Assembly (NCBI RefSeq): GCF_014191255.1
Contig: NZ_JACHWH010000008.1
Span: forward strand, 135,001-199,000
Source of the DNA: Amycolatopsis bartoniae
GTDB lineage: Bacteria > Actinomycetota > Actinomycetes > Mycobacteriales > Pseudonocardiaceae
Direction of reading: 5' to 3'
DNA: 64,000 bases
Notes under the pieces: model-generated
Databases searched by the model: none
What the model saw: the letters and a program-made list of their open reading frames with translations, nothing else
What the model was told of the DNA's origin: nothing
Position numbers and translations under genes: made by a program
Shown: positions 41,562 through 49,299 of the stretch, piece by piece
How positions within the stretch are numbered: the first letter of the stretch is position 1
Layout of the letters: every line of letters starts with the position of its first letter

Positions 41562-41622
41562 GGCGTGACTACCGGTAACGGTCAAAGTGCTCTCCGTCGC
41601 CGGACAGTCGAACCTCACCAGG
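41562..41622 (-). promoter_or_regulatory. Shared 61-bp upstream element, copy A
   Basis: Matches 42260-42320 at 47 of 61 positions with no gaps. It lies 95 bp upstream of the first VirB-like gene. Conserved blocks include GGCGTGACTACC and TGCTCTC. GTGAC at 41565 and GTAAC at 41575 are 10 bp apart, one helical turn. Differences do not favour any codon position, so it looks regulatory and not coding. Confidence 0.55.
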
Positions 41623-42053
41623 CACAGTACGGCCACTCTCCCTGAACTCGTCGCCCTCCATCATCGTTGCAAGGCCGCCCAGGATTAACCCCGTCCACCC
41701 GTATTTCGTAGTTTGCGTACGCACTCGCTCGAAATGAGCGTTTCTGCTCACTCTGCGTCCGTAGCACGCGCCGCAGGGACAGTGTGACAGACCCGATCGG
41801 TGGCAGTCCCGCTACCCGGCGGTGACGACTTCTCCGCCCTAGTCGATCATGGTCCGTTGCCCACCGGCATGACAGCTCCCCGACTTCATCACTGTCCGTG
41901 CAGGTCGGGAGGAAGATTTGGCTCGACCGCCGGAGCGCCGGCGTCGAGAAGGGGACAGGCTGCCCTGTTCGGAGCTAGCCCGCTCCGGGGCGGACAGCCT
42001 ATCCTTGACGGGCCCGTTCGAGCACCGGTGGCCGCCGGCGCTCAGGGGCAGGG
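41623..42053. other. Intergenic stretch without a supported gene
   Basis: About 430 bp with only short, unsupported frames. A hairpin with AGGCTG (41957-41962) and CAGCCT (41995-42000) enclosing GGAGC/GCTCC could terminate the small gene transcribed leftwards from 42185. A minus-strand frame ending at 41569 would overlap copy A of the shared element and has no ribosome-binding site. Confidence 0.5.
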
Positions 42054-42185
42054 TCAACAGTTGTGCACGCCGCGCCAGACGATGATCGCGGCCTTCGCCA
42101 GTGCGATGAGCAACTGGGAGACGGGGCCGGTGTACCGCAGCCAACTCGGTTGCCGGCCCTGCTTCTTCTTGTGGGTCTTGGACAT
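42054..42185 (-). CDS. 43-aa basic membrane peptide
   Basis: A very short gene missed by length filters. ATG 42185 is preceded by an excellent AGGAGG at six bases. The product has a strongly basic start (MSKTHKKKQGRQPSWLRY) and one hydrophobic helix (VSQLLIALAKAAIIVW), ending RGVHNC. It could be a membrane-associated peptide. I recognise no family. Copy B of the 61-bp element lies 75 bp upstream, in the same relative position as copy A before the VirB-like operon, so the two units may be co-regulated. Confidence 0.6.
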   Translation of the reverse strand: MSKTHKKKQGRQPSWLRYTGPVSQLLIALAKAAIIVWRGVHNC

Positions 42186-42259
42186 GGTTCCTCCTCTCGC
42201 GCCGATTTCGTGAAAAGCTGTCGAAATCCGGACACGTTCAGTCTGAGCCACGTCAGTGG

Positions 42260-42320
42260 GGCGTGACTACCCGTGACAGCCAAACTGCTCTCTGTTGTCG
42301 GGTAGCCGAATTCCACCAGG
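42260..42320 (-). promoter_or_regulatory. Shared 61-bp upstream element, copy B
   Basis: 77% identical to 41562-41622 and in the same orientation. It carries GTGAC at 42263 and again at 42273, an exact 10-bp-spaced direct repeat. It precedes the 43-aa peptide gene by 75 bp. Such helically phased repeats are typical of response-regulator or activator sites; the binder is unknown. Confidence 0.55.
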
Positions 42321-42427
42321 ATGCCGTGGTTCGGGAGGAGGGCTTCCGCGCTGGTCAGGCGCGGCTGGGCGAACATGTTCGGCGGGGAGGCGGGCCGCTG
42401 CCCGCCAGCGCCCCGCCACTACTCCGT

Positions 42428-43297
42428 TCAGGCGCGCGGCGCCGCGAACACACCCGACGGGAAGGCGCCCGCCGCCACCGCGGCCCGGCTCAGCGTGCGG
42501 CCCAGTTCGTGCAGCCGGGCCGCCCGGTCGGCGCCGAGGCGTCGCCACGGGGCCACCGCGGAGGCGTTCGTCTGGGTCTCGATGCTCTCCCGCAGCGCGA
42601 GGCCCTGCTCGGTGAGCGCGCCGTCCGCGTCCAGGACGCCCTCGGCCTTCAGGTGGTCGCTCTCGGCGTCCCACTCCTCGTCCGACCAGCCTCGCGTCGC
42701 CTTGGCGGCCGACGGCAGAAAGCCCTTTCCCGTGGCCGTGTGGGTGATCAGCGCACCCAGGCCGCTCACGCCGTGCCCGACGAGCGCGGCGATGTGCCCG
42801 TCACCGCGGTACTCGCGCAGCAACGTGATCGCGTGCCACAGCACCACGTGCGGCTCGGACGGCCACGCCAGCTCCGCGTGGGCCGCGTACAGCGGGCGCC
42901 CGTCGCCGGTGCACGCCTCACTCGCCTCCCGGGCCAGCGAAGCCGCTTCGGCGGTCTCGTCGCTCGACACCGCTTCGCCGAGCAGGCGCCGCATCACGGC
43001 GTCGGCCACGGCGAAGCGCGTCTCGACGATCTGCGCGGGCGAAGCGAGCGTCCACGCCAGCGGGATGTGCTTCGCGACGAGCGCGGGGTTGAAGTTGTAG
43101 AACGTGGCGGCGACGGTGCCCGCGCTCACCGGCCCCATCGGAGCCGAGCGGCTCGCGAAGTACGCCATGCGACCGCGCCGCAGTCCGAGCCCGGACAACA
43201 GCTCTTCGGCCTCGGGCGCGAAGTAGATCATCGAGTGCAGGGGGTCAAGGACGCGGTGGCACCGGTGGGCCAGCGCGCGGGCTTCTTCGCTCTCCAC
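42428..43297 (-). CDS. SCO6745-family conserved protein
   Basis: A 289-aa soluble protein of the helical actinobacterial family named after Streptomyces SCO6745. Hallmarks are the N-terminal RCHRVLDPLHSMIYFAPEAEELLSGLGL region, MAYFASRSAPMG and FYNFNPALVAKHIPLAW. The C-terminal third has a winged-helix look (KATRGWSDEEWDAESDHLKAEGVL). No biochemical role is established that I know of. GTG 43297 is chosen because GGAAGG stands seven bases upstream. It ends the stretch between the small peptide gene and rnpB. Confidence 0.75.
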   Translation of the reverse strand: MESEEARALAHRCHRVLDPLHSMIYFAPEAEELLSGLGLRRGRMAYFASRSAPMGPVSAGTVAATFYNFNPALVAKHIPLAWTLASPAQIVETRFAVADAVMRRLLGEAVSSDETAEAASLAREASEACTGDGRPLYAAHAELAWPSEPHVVLWHAITLLREYRGDGHIAALVGHGVSGLGALITHTATGKGFLPSAAKATRGWSDEEWDAESDHLKAEGVLDADGALTEQGLALRESIETQTNASAVAPWRRLGADRAARLHELGRTLSRAAVAAGAFPSGVFAAPRA

Positions 43298-43323
43298 GCC
43301 GGTACCTTCCCACATCGGGGAAG

Positions 43324-43720
43324 CGGACGAGTTGGCCTGTAAGCCGGATCCTGTTCCGCGCGCGAAGGCGCGGCGGCGGCCATCCATCTAGACCTGCCGT
43401 TGCCGGCAGGTTCGAGCGGCCTACCCGCAGGCTCGGGCGGGCAGCCCTCGAACGCCTGCGCAGGCGCCTGTCGCCAGGCGCCCTCTTGGCCTTGCTCCGG
43501 GTGGGGTTTACCGAGCCACCCCGGTCACCCGGGGTGCTGGTGGTCTCTTACACCACCGTTTCACCCTTACCCCGGCTCGGAAGCCGGGGCGGTCTGTTTT
43601 CTGTGGCACTGTCCCGCGGGTCGCCCCGGGTTGCCGTTAGCAACCACCCTGCCCTGTGGAGTCCGGACTTTCCTCGAAGGACCCGAAGGCCCCTCGCGAC
43701 CGCCCGGCCAACTCGTCCGC
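43324..43720 (-). ncRNA. rnpB: RNase P RNA
   Basis: The catalytic RNA that trims tRNA 5' leaders, about 397 nt. The minus strand contains the universal 5' block GAGGAAAGTCCGGACTCC (43675-43658), the GAAACGGTGGTGTAAGAGAC region and GGTAAACCCC seen in bacterial type A RNAs. The ends pair over 15 bp to make helix P1: GGCCAACTCGTCCGC is the 3' strand (43338-43324) and its complement is at 43720-43706. The 3' part contains GATCCGGCTTACAGG. Ends are set from P1. Confidence 0.95.
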
Positions 43721-43742
43721 GCACTCAGGGTAACTTGTCCGG

Positions 43743-44984
43743 GTGCTGGCGGCGGGCGGGAGTCTGGTTCTGCTCGCCGCCGTCCTCGCGTTCGCCACCG
43801 CGCGCCCACGCGGGCTGCCGGAGGCGACGGTCGCGCTGCCCGCCGCGGGGATCGTGCTGCTGCTGGGCTGGGTGCCGCCCGCCGACGCCGGGCACCAGGC
43901 GCTGACCATCCTGCCGACGCTCGGGTTCCTCGCCGCGATCCTGCTGCTGGCGCACCTCGCGGACCTCGACGGCGTGTTCACGTGGCTCGGCGCCCGGCTC
44001 GCCCGCGCCTGCCGCGGGCGGCCCCGGCGGCTGCTCGTGCTGACCTTCGCGGCCGCGGCGGGCACCACGGCGGTGCTCAGCCTCGACGCCACGGTCGTGC
44101 TGCTCACCCCCGTCGTCTTCGCCACGGCGAAACGCCTGGAGCTGCCACCGCGGCCGCACCTCTACGCGTGTGCGCACCTGTCCAACTCGGCCTCGACGCT
44201 GCTGCCGGTGTCGAACCTGACGAACCTGCTCGCGTTCTCCGCGTCGGGTCTGAGCTTCGCCGGGTTCACCGCGTTGATGGCGTTGCCGTGGCTGGTGACG
44301 ATCGCGATCGAGCTGGGGGTGTTCTTCCGGTTCTTCGCGCGCGACCTGACCGGCGAGGCGGGCGCACCCGCGGGCGAGATCCCGCCGACGCCGGTGTTCG
44401 CGCTCGTCGTGCTGGCCGTGACGCTGGCGGGGTTCGGCGTGGCGCCGCTGATGCACGTCGAACCGGTGGTGGTCGCCGCGATCGCCGCCGTGGTGCTCGC
44501 CGCGCGGGCGCTGTCGGCGCGCCGCGTCCGCGTGCCGACGCTCATCGCGGAGGCGAACCCGCTGCTGTGCCTGTTCGTGCTCGGGCTCGCGGTCGTGGTC
44601 GAGGCGGTGTCGCGGCACCTGCTGGGCGAACCGCTGCGCGCGCTCCTGCCGGACACGCCCGGGCTGCCACAGCTGCTGCTCACCGCGGGAGTCGCGGCCG
44701 TGCTCGCGAACCTGGTGAACAACCTGCCCGCGACGCTGCTCCTGCTGTCGGTGCTCGGGCCGCATCCCGCGCCCGGCATCCTGCTGGCCGTGCTGCTGGG
44801 CGTGAACCTCGGCCCGAACGCCACCTACCTCGGCTCGCTCGCGACGCTGCTGTGGCGGCGGGTACTGCTCGGACAGGGCGAATCCCCGCGCTGGCGGGAC
44901 TTCCTGCGCTTGGGCACGCTGACCGTGCCCACCACACTCGCCGCGTCGACGGCCGCGCTGTGGCTAGCTCTTCAGCTCAAGTGA
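43743..44984 (+). CDS. SLC13/ArsB-type permease
   Basis: A 413-aa membrane protein of the ion-transporter superfamily (ArsB, CitMHS and SLC13 relatives) with about eleven hydrophobic segments. It has the inverted-repeat hallmark loops SLDATVVLLTPVV and LANLVNNLPATLLLLSVLG, each resembling the paired substrate-binding hairpins of the group (SNLTNLL in the first half, GVNLGPNATYLGS in the second). The substrate may be arsenite, a dicarboxylate or another anion. The GTG start lies only 22 bp from the 5' end of the divergent rnpB. Its 3' end overlaps the convergent gene by 13 bp. Confidence 0.8.
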   Translation: MLAAGGSLVLLAAVLAFATARPRGLPEATVALPAAGIVLLLGWVPPADAGHQALTILPTLGFLAAILLLAHLADLDGVFTWLGARLARACRGRPRRLLVLTFAAAAGTTAVLSLDATVVLLTPVVFATAKRLELPPRPHLYACAHLSNSASTLLPVSNLTNLLAFSASGLSFAGFTALMALPWLVTIAIELGVFFRFFARDLTGEAGAPAGEIPPTPVFALVVLAVTLAGFGVAPLMHVEPVVVAAIAAVVLAARALSARRVRVPTLIAEANPLLCLFVLGLAVVVEAVSRHLLGEPLRALLPDTPGLPQLLLTAGVAAVLANLVNNLPATLLLLSVLGPHPAPGILLAVLLGVNLGPNATYLGSLATLLWRRVLLGQGESPRWRDFLRLGTLTVPTTLAASTAALWLALQLK

Positions 44985-46081
44985 CAGGTGTCGTTCACGA
45001 GCCGCACCGAAGCGTTGCCGTCCGGGTAGAACTCGACGATCGACAGCGACGCGAGGTCCAGGTGCAGCCGGAACAGCAGCGAGGGACCGGCGTCGAGCCC
45101 CATGCGCAGCAACGACTTGATCGGCGTCACGTGGCTCACCACGATCACCGTGCGGCCGGCGTGCGTCTCGAACAGCTCGTCGCGGAACGCCAGCACCCGC
45201 CGGTGCACGCGCTCGAAGCTCTCGCCGCCCGGCGAAGGCACCGTGAAATCGCGCAGCCAGCGGGAATGCAGCTCGGGATCGCGCTCAGCCGCCTCCGCGA
45301 AGGTCAGGCCCTCCCAGTCGCCGAAGTCGGTCTCCAGCAGACCCTGGCGCGTCTCGACACGGCCACCGACCACGTCCGCGACCGCCTGCGCCGTCTGCAT
45401 CGTGCGGGTCAGCGGGGACGCGAGGATCGGCGTGGGCTCGTCCGCGTCCGCCACGCCGGGCAGCGCCGCGATCCGCTTCGCGGCGGCCGCGGCCTGCTGG
45501 CGGCCCAGCTCGGTGAGCGGGACGTCGCCGCGCCCGGAGTACCGGCGGTCGACGGACATCTCGGTCTGCCCGTGCCGCAACAGGAGCAGCCGGGTGGGCT
45601 TGCCCTGTGCACCCGTCCAGCGCGCGGGCGAGTTGGCGGGCACCTCGGTGCGGGTCGCGGGCACCTCGGTGCGCTTGCCCGCCTGCGCGTCCATCGCCTC
45701 GTTGGCGAGCCGGTCGGCGTGCGAGTTCTGTGCCCGCGGCACCCACTCGTAGCGGACCCGCTCGAACCGCTCCGCCAGCTCGCGCGCCTCCTGCGCGAGC
45801 GGCTGCAGCGCGGCGTGCTTGATCTTCCAGCGCCCGGACATCTGCTCCACGACGAGCTTCGAGTCCATCCGGACGTCCACTGTGGACGCTCCGAGCTCCG
45901 CCGCGGCGGCCAGCCCCGCGACGAGGCCCTGGTACTCGGCCACGTTGTTCGTGGTGACGCCCAGCCCCTCGGCGCGCTCGGCGAGCACCTCGCCCGTCGC
46001 CGCGTCCTTGACCACCGCGCCGTACCCGGCGGGCCCCGGGTTGCCCCGCGAACCGCCGTCGGCCTCGACGACCACGTTCAC
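44972..46081 (-). CDS. Bifunctional RNase HI / CobC-like acid phosphatase
   Basis: A 369-aa fusion. Residues 1-140 form an RNase H type I domain (VEADGGSRGNPGPAGYG, NNVAEYQGLVAGL, MDSKLVVEQMSG and ADRLANEAMD carry the acidic catalytic residues). Residues from about 165 form a histidine-phosphatase domain (LLLLRHGQTEMSVDRRYSG; VVSHVTPIKSLL). The same fusion is known in mycobacteria (Rv2228c), where the enzyme removes RNA-DNA hybrids and shows alpha-ribazole phosphatase activity. GTG 46081 overlaps the stop of the upstream gene (GTGA). It belongs to a three-gene operon with the Nif3-like and zinc-ribbon genes. Confidence 0.93.
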   Translation of the reverse strand: MNVVVEADGGSRGNPGPAGYGAVVKDAATGEVLAERAEGLGVTTNNVAEYQGLVAGLAAAAELGASTVDVRMDSKLVVEQMSGRWKIKHAALQPLAQEARELAERFERVRYEWVPRAQNSHADRLANEAMDAQAGKRTEVPATRTEVPANSPARWTGAQGKPTRLLLLRHGQTEMSVDRRYSGRGDVPLTELGRQQAAAAAKRIAALPGVADADEPTPILASPLTRTMQTAQAVADVVGGRVETRQGLLETDFGDWEGLTFAEAAERDPELHSRWLRDFTVPSPGGESFERVHRRVLAFRDELFETHAGRTVIVVSHVTPIKSLLRMGLDAGPSLLFRLHLDLASLSIVEFYPDGNASVRLVNDTCHLS

Positions 46082-46815
46082 AGACCGGACTCCAGGGTGC
46101 GCACCAGGATCGCGCCGCAGTTCTCGCACTGCACGACCTCGTCCTCGGCCGCCGACTTGATCTCCGAGATGGCCGCGCGGTCGATGTCCAGCTGGCAGGC
46201 CCCGCACCGGCGTGCCCGCAGCAGCGCGGCGCCGATGCCCTTGTGCTCGCGGGTGCGCTCGTAGAGCTTGAGCAGCGGCTCCGGGAACCGCGGCAGCAGC
46301 TTCGCGCGGTCCTCGTCGCGGCGCGCCTGCGTGGTGTCGAGGTCGAGCACGTTCTCGTCCCGGCGGCGCTGCGCGTCGGCCAGCTCCTGCTGGGCCTTGT
46401 CGACCTCCGCACCGGTGCGCTGCGCGTCCAGCTCCAGCGCCTCGCGGCGCTCCATCAGCTCCAGCAGGTCGTCCTCCAGCGCGGCCTGGCGGCGGGCGAG
46501 GGTCTCCAGCTCGTGCTGGAGGTCGTTCATCTGCTTGGCCTGGATCGAGCCGGACTCCAGCAGCTTGCGGTCGCGGTCCTCGCGGGCGCGGACGGACTCG
46601 ATCTCCTTCTCCTGCCGCGCGATCTCGCGGTCGAGGTCCGACGCCGCGGTCTGGGTGGCGACGAGCGCGTCGCGGCGGGAGCGCAGCGTCTTCTCGATCG
46701 CGTCGATCTCGGCCAGCTCGGGCAGGGTGCGGCGGCGGTGCTCGACGCGGGACAGCTCGGCGTCCACCTTGGCGAGTTCGAGCAGCTGACGCTGGACGGC
46801 GGGGTCTGCCTTCAC
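46078..46815 (-). CDS. Coiled-coil protein with C4 zinc ribbon
   Basis: A 245-aa protein made of a long antiparallel coiled coil (residues about 10-185, heptad-rich, many Glu/Arg/Leu) and a C-terminal zinc ribbon with Cys pairs C-G-A-C and C-E-N-C ([20 protein letters not shown]). It corresponds to the family of CT398 and mycobacterial Rv2229c. A nucleic-acid or secretion-related role has been proposed for relatives, but none is settled. GTG 46815 (GGGAG upstream) is preferred over ATG 46848. It is translationally coupled on both sides in the order Nif3-like, this gene, RNase HI/phosphatase. Confidence 0.88.
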   Translation of the reverse strand: MKADPAVQRQLLELAKVDAELSRVEHRRRTLPELAEIDAIEKTLRSRRDALVATQTAASDLDREIARQEKEIESVRAREDRDRKLLESGSIQAKQMNDLQHELETLARRQAALEDDLLELMERREALELDAQRTGAEVDKAQQELADAQRRRDENVLDLDTTQARRDEDRAKLLPRFPEPLLKLYERTREHKGIGAALLRARRCGACQLDIDRAAISEIKSAAEDEVVQCENCGAILVRTLESGL

Positions 46816-47627
46816 TGGTTGCGCTCCCTTGAGGTTCGGATGGTCCACGGGTCGGTGCGCCGGGTGGACACGTGGGTCTCGACGTTACCCGCAAACGCCC
46901 GGCGCAGGACTGCCGAGGCTTGCTCGCACCACGGCCATTCGCTGGCCCAGTGCGTGAGGCCGACCAGCGCGGGGCCACCCGCGGCGAGGTGCTCGCCCGC
47001 GGGGTGGTGCCGCAGGTCCGCGGTCACGTACGCGTCGACGCCGGCCTGCGCCGCGACGGCGAGGTGGCTGTCCCCCGCGCCGCCCGCCACCGCGACCGTC
47101 CTGATTGGACGGTCCGGGTCACCGGCGCCGAGCACGCCGGGTTCGGTCTCCGGCAGTGCCTCGGCGACGCGCTGCACGAAGACCGAAAACGGCTCCGGCT
47201 CGGGCAGCTCCCCGATGCGGCCGAGGCCGGTGCGCTCGCCGATCGGGTCGAGCGGGCGCAGCACGCGCAGCCCGATGGCCTCGGCGAGGGCGTCGGAGAC
47301 ACCGGGGTCGGCAGAGTCGGCGTTGGTGTGCGCGCAGTACAGGGCGACGCCCTCGCGGATGAGCCGGTGCACCAAGGCGCCCTTGGGGGTGTCGGCCGGC
47401 ACACCGTGCACGCCGCGCAGCAGCAGCGGATGGTGGGTGACGAGCAGCTGGGCGCCGAGGTCGAGCGCCTCGTCGACGGTCTCGCTGGTCGGGTCGACGC
47501 AGATCAGCACAGTTCTGACCGGCTCGGCCGGGTCCCCGCAGACGAGCCCGATCGCGTCCCAGCTCTCCGCGAGCTCGGGCGGGTAGGCGTCCTCCAGTGC
47601 GGCGATGACTTCGGCGAGTGCGGGCAT
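46812..47627 (-). CDS. Nif3-like dinuclear metal-centre protein
   Basis: A 271-aa protein of the NIF3/YbgI/DUF34 family, without the extra middle domain of longer members. Metal-binding residues are visible in [32 protein letters not shown] and, near the end, [10 protein letters not shown]. The [12 protein letters not shown] start segment is typical. The family forms ring-shaped hexamers with two metals per subunit. Proposed roles include GTP cyclohydrolase-like or metal-chaperone activities. ATG 47627 begins [13 protein letters not shown]. It overlaps the downstream gene by four bases. Confidence 0.92.
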   Translation of the reverse strand: MPALAEVIAALEDAYPPELAESWDAIGLVCGDPAEPVRTVLICVDPTSETVDEALDLGAQLLVTHHPLLLRGVHGVPADTPKGALVHRLIREGVALYCAHTNADSADPGVSDALAEAIGLRVLRPLDPIGERTGLGRIGELPEPEPFSVFVQRVAEALPETEPGVLGAGDPDRPIRTVAVAGGAGDSHLAVAAQAGVDAYVTADLRHHPAGEHLAAGGPALVGLTHWASEWPWCEQASAVLRRAFAGNVETHVSTRRTDPWTIRTSRERNQ

Positions 47628-47743
47628 GACGGGGATCTTCGCATCCGGCGTCGGCGGGAGTCCGCTGACCCGATCCGGTGACGTCCGGAACTCCGGCCGA
47701 TTCATGCGCGACCATCGATGGAACGCCGACGATGGGAGCGACC

Positions 47744-47842
47744 ATGGAACACGAGCACGAGGTACCGGCGCCGGGCTGCTGCGGCAACGCCTGCGGGAAG
47801 TGCACCGGTCCGGGCTGCGGCTGCTGTTCGAGCTGCGGCTAG
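47744..47842 (+). CDS. 32-aa metallothionein-like Cys-rich peptide
   Basis: A tiny gene below usual length cut-offs. ATG 47744 has GGGAG five bases upstream and a strong terminator follows the stop. The product begins [11 protein letters not shown] and carries 8 cysteines at positions 12, 13, 17, 20, 25, 27, 28 and 31, in the pattern CC-x3-C-x2-C-x4-C-x-CC-x2-C, rich in glycine. Cysteine clusters of this density bind soft metals such as Cu(I) or Zn(II) in metallothioneins. Two N-terminal histidines may add ligands. I see no close match to MymT. A 10-bp perfect palindrome (47712-47721) lies upstream. Confidence 0.7.
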   Translation: MEHEHEVPAPGCCGNACGKCTGPGCGCCSSCG

Positions 47843-47853
47843 CGTCGAGGACG

Positions 47854-47883
47854 GCCCCTGGCGAACGCTTCGCCAGGGGCTTT
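47854..47883 (+). terminator. Intrinsic terminator after the Cys-rich peptide gene
   Basis: A perfect 12-bp stem, GCCCCTGGCGAA (47854-47865) with its complement at 47869-47880, has a three-base loop and is followed by TTT. It begins 11 bases after the peptide stop codon, so the peptide is a single-gene transcript. Confidence 0.85.
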
Positions 47884-47920
47884 CTCGTGCCCGCCGTGGT
47901 CCGTGCGAGAAGGTGTGGCC

Positions 47921-48418
47921 ATGAGTTCTCCCACGGACAAGGCGCTGCACGTCTGTTTCGTCTGCTCCGGCAACATCTGCCGCTCCCCGATGGCCGCCAT
48001 CGTGTTCCGCGACCACCTGGACCGCGAGGGCCTTGGTGACCGGGTGCGCGTCAGCAGCGGCGGCACCGGCCCGTGGCACGTGGGCGAGCCCGCCGACGCC
48101 CGCGCGCTGGCGACCCTGCACGCGCACGGCTACGACGACAAGCACATCGCCACGCAGGTCGACGAGGAACACCTGTCCGCCGACCTGCTGCTCGCCGCGG
48201 ACGCCGGGCACCTGCGCGACCTGCGGCGCCTGCTCGACGACCCGTCCCGCGTGCGCCTGCTGCGCTCGTTCGACCCGGCCGCGCCCGAAGGCGCCGAGGT
48301 CCCGGACCCGTACTACGGCGGCGACGAGGGGTTCGACGAGGTGCTGGCGATGATCGAGCGCACGGTCCCGGGCCTGCTGGAATGGGTGCGCGGCGAACTG
48401 GGCACACTGCACGCGTGA
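47921..48418 (+). CDS. Low-molecular-weight protein-tyrosine phosphatase
   Basis: A 165-aa phosphatase. The P-loop C-x5-R is [10 protein letters not shown] with Cys15 and Arg21, and the catalytic acid is in VPDPYYGG. The pattern resembles mycobacterial PtpA. It would dephosphorylate tyrosine residues on proteins. ATG 47921 follows a GAGAAGG purine run; the 5' in-frame GTG at 47903 is less likely. The stop overlaps the next start (GTGA), so it is coupled to the kinase-like gene, making a putative phosphatase/kinase pair. Confidence 0.93.
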   Translation: MSSPTDKALHVCFVCSGNICRSPMAAIVFRDHLDREGLGDRVRVSSGGTGPWHVGEPADARALATLHAHGYDDKHIATQVDEEHLSADLLLAADAGHLRDLRRLLDDPSRVRLLRSFDPAAPEGAEVPDPYYGGDEGFDEVLAMIERTVPGLLEWVRGELGTLHA

Positions 48419-49275
48419 ACGCACGTGAGGCCGTGGAGCGGCTGTACGGCGGCGAAGTGACGGGTGTGCGCCGCGCCGGCGGGGCGATCTTCCTGGTCAC
48501 CCTGGCGAGCGGCGAGGCCGTGATCGCCAAGGAGGGCGTCGGGCCGGGGGCGACGGCGGCCGAGGCCACGGGCCTGCGCTGGCTCGGCGAATACGGCGAC
48601 GTGCCCACGCCCAGGGTGCACGGCCACGACGAGCAGTGGCTCGTCATGCAGTACCTCCCGCCCGGCGCGCCGACCGTCGAGGCCGCCGAGGAGTTCGGCC
48701 GGGGCCTGGCGAAGCTGCACCTGCGGGGCGCGGACGCGTACGGCTGCCCGCCGCCGGGCGGTCCGGTGGACGCGTGGATGGGCGTCGCGCCGATGCGCAA
48801 CGAGCCGTGCCCCGACTGGCCGACGTTCTACGCGGAGCACCGCGTCCTGCCGTACGTGCGGGACTGCGTCGACCAGGGCCTGTTCACCACCGACGACGCC
48901 GGGCTGTTCGAGAAGCTCGGCGACCGGCTCGGCGAACTCGGCGTGCCCGCCGAACCGCCCGCGCGCATTCACGGCGACCTGTGGAGCGGGAACGTGCACT
49001 GGGGCACCGACCGGGTGTGGCTGATCGACCCGGCCGCGCACGGCGGGCACCGCGAGGCGGACCTCGCCATGCTGCAACTGTTCGGTACGTCACTGCTCGG
49101 CTCGATCCTCGGCGGCTACGCCGAAGGTGCCGAGGACGAGGGCGCCCCGCTGGCCGAGGGCTGGCGCGACCGCGTGCCGCTGCACCAGCTGTTCCCGCTG
49201 CTCATGCACGCGGCGGTGTTCGGCGGCGGCTACGCGCGGCAGGCGTTGTCGGCGGCCCGGTCCTGCCTGCGCTGA
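48415..49275 (+). CDS. Fructosamine kinase-family protein
   Basis: A 286-aa protein of the fructosamine/ketosamine-3-kinase group within the protein-kinase-like fold. IFLVTLASGEAVIAKEGVG contains the ATP-binding lysine. RIHGDLWSGNVHWGTD is the catalytic loop with Asp and Asn. LIDPAAHGGHREADLAML is the metal-binding segment. Bacterial members phosphorylate ribulosamines or fructosamines on glycated proteins and so help repair them. GTG 48415 overlaps the phosphatase stop; adjacent low-molecular-weight phosphatase and fructosamine kinase genes are a recurrent bacterial pairing, fitting protein deglycation. Confidence 0.88.
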   Translation: MNAREAVERLYGGEVTGVRRAGGAIFLVTLASGEAVIAKEGVGPGATAAEATGLRWLGEYGDVPTPRVHGHDEQWLVMQYLPPGAPTVEAAEEFGRGLAKLHLRGADAYGCPPPGGPVDAWMGVAPMRNEPCPDWPTFYAEHRVLPYVRDCVDQGLFTTDDAGLFEKLGDRLGELGVPAEPPARIHGDLWSGNVHWGTDRVWLIDPAAHGGHREADLAMLQLFGTSLLGSILGGYAEGAEDEGAPLAEGWRDRVPLHQLFPLLMHAAVFGGGYARQALSAARSCLR

Positions 49276-49299
49276 ACCCCCGGGGCTACCGTGGACGGC

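Noticed and set aside
41569-41751. Possible 60-aa minus-strand gene
   Set aside because: No ribosome-binding site, overlaps the conserved 61-bp element, and the differences from the second copy of the element are not those of a conserved coding frame.
42054-42185. The 43-aa peptide as a lanthipeptide or other RiPP precursor
   Set aside because: No modification enzyme, protease or dedicated exporter is adjacent, the core would be hydrophobic with a single Cys, and no leader motif is visible.
32214-42320. A complete integrative conjugative element
   Set aside because: No integrase, excisionase, relaxase, coupling protein, replication gene, tRNA gene or flanking direct repeats could be found in the window.
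43400-46264. A 954-codon plus-strand open frame crossing rnpB
   Set aside because: It runs through the RNase P RNA, the SLC13 permease gene in another frame and the antisense of the RNase HI gene; composition is typical of a GC-rich shadow.
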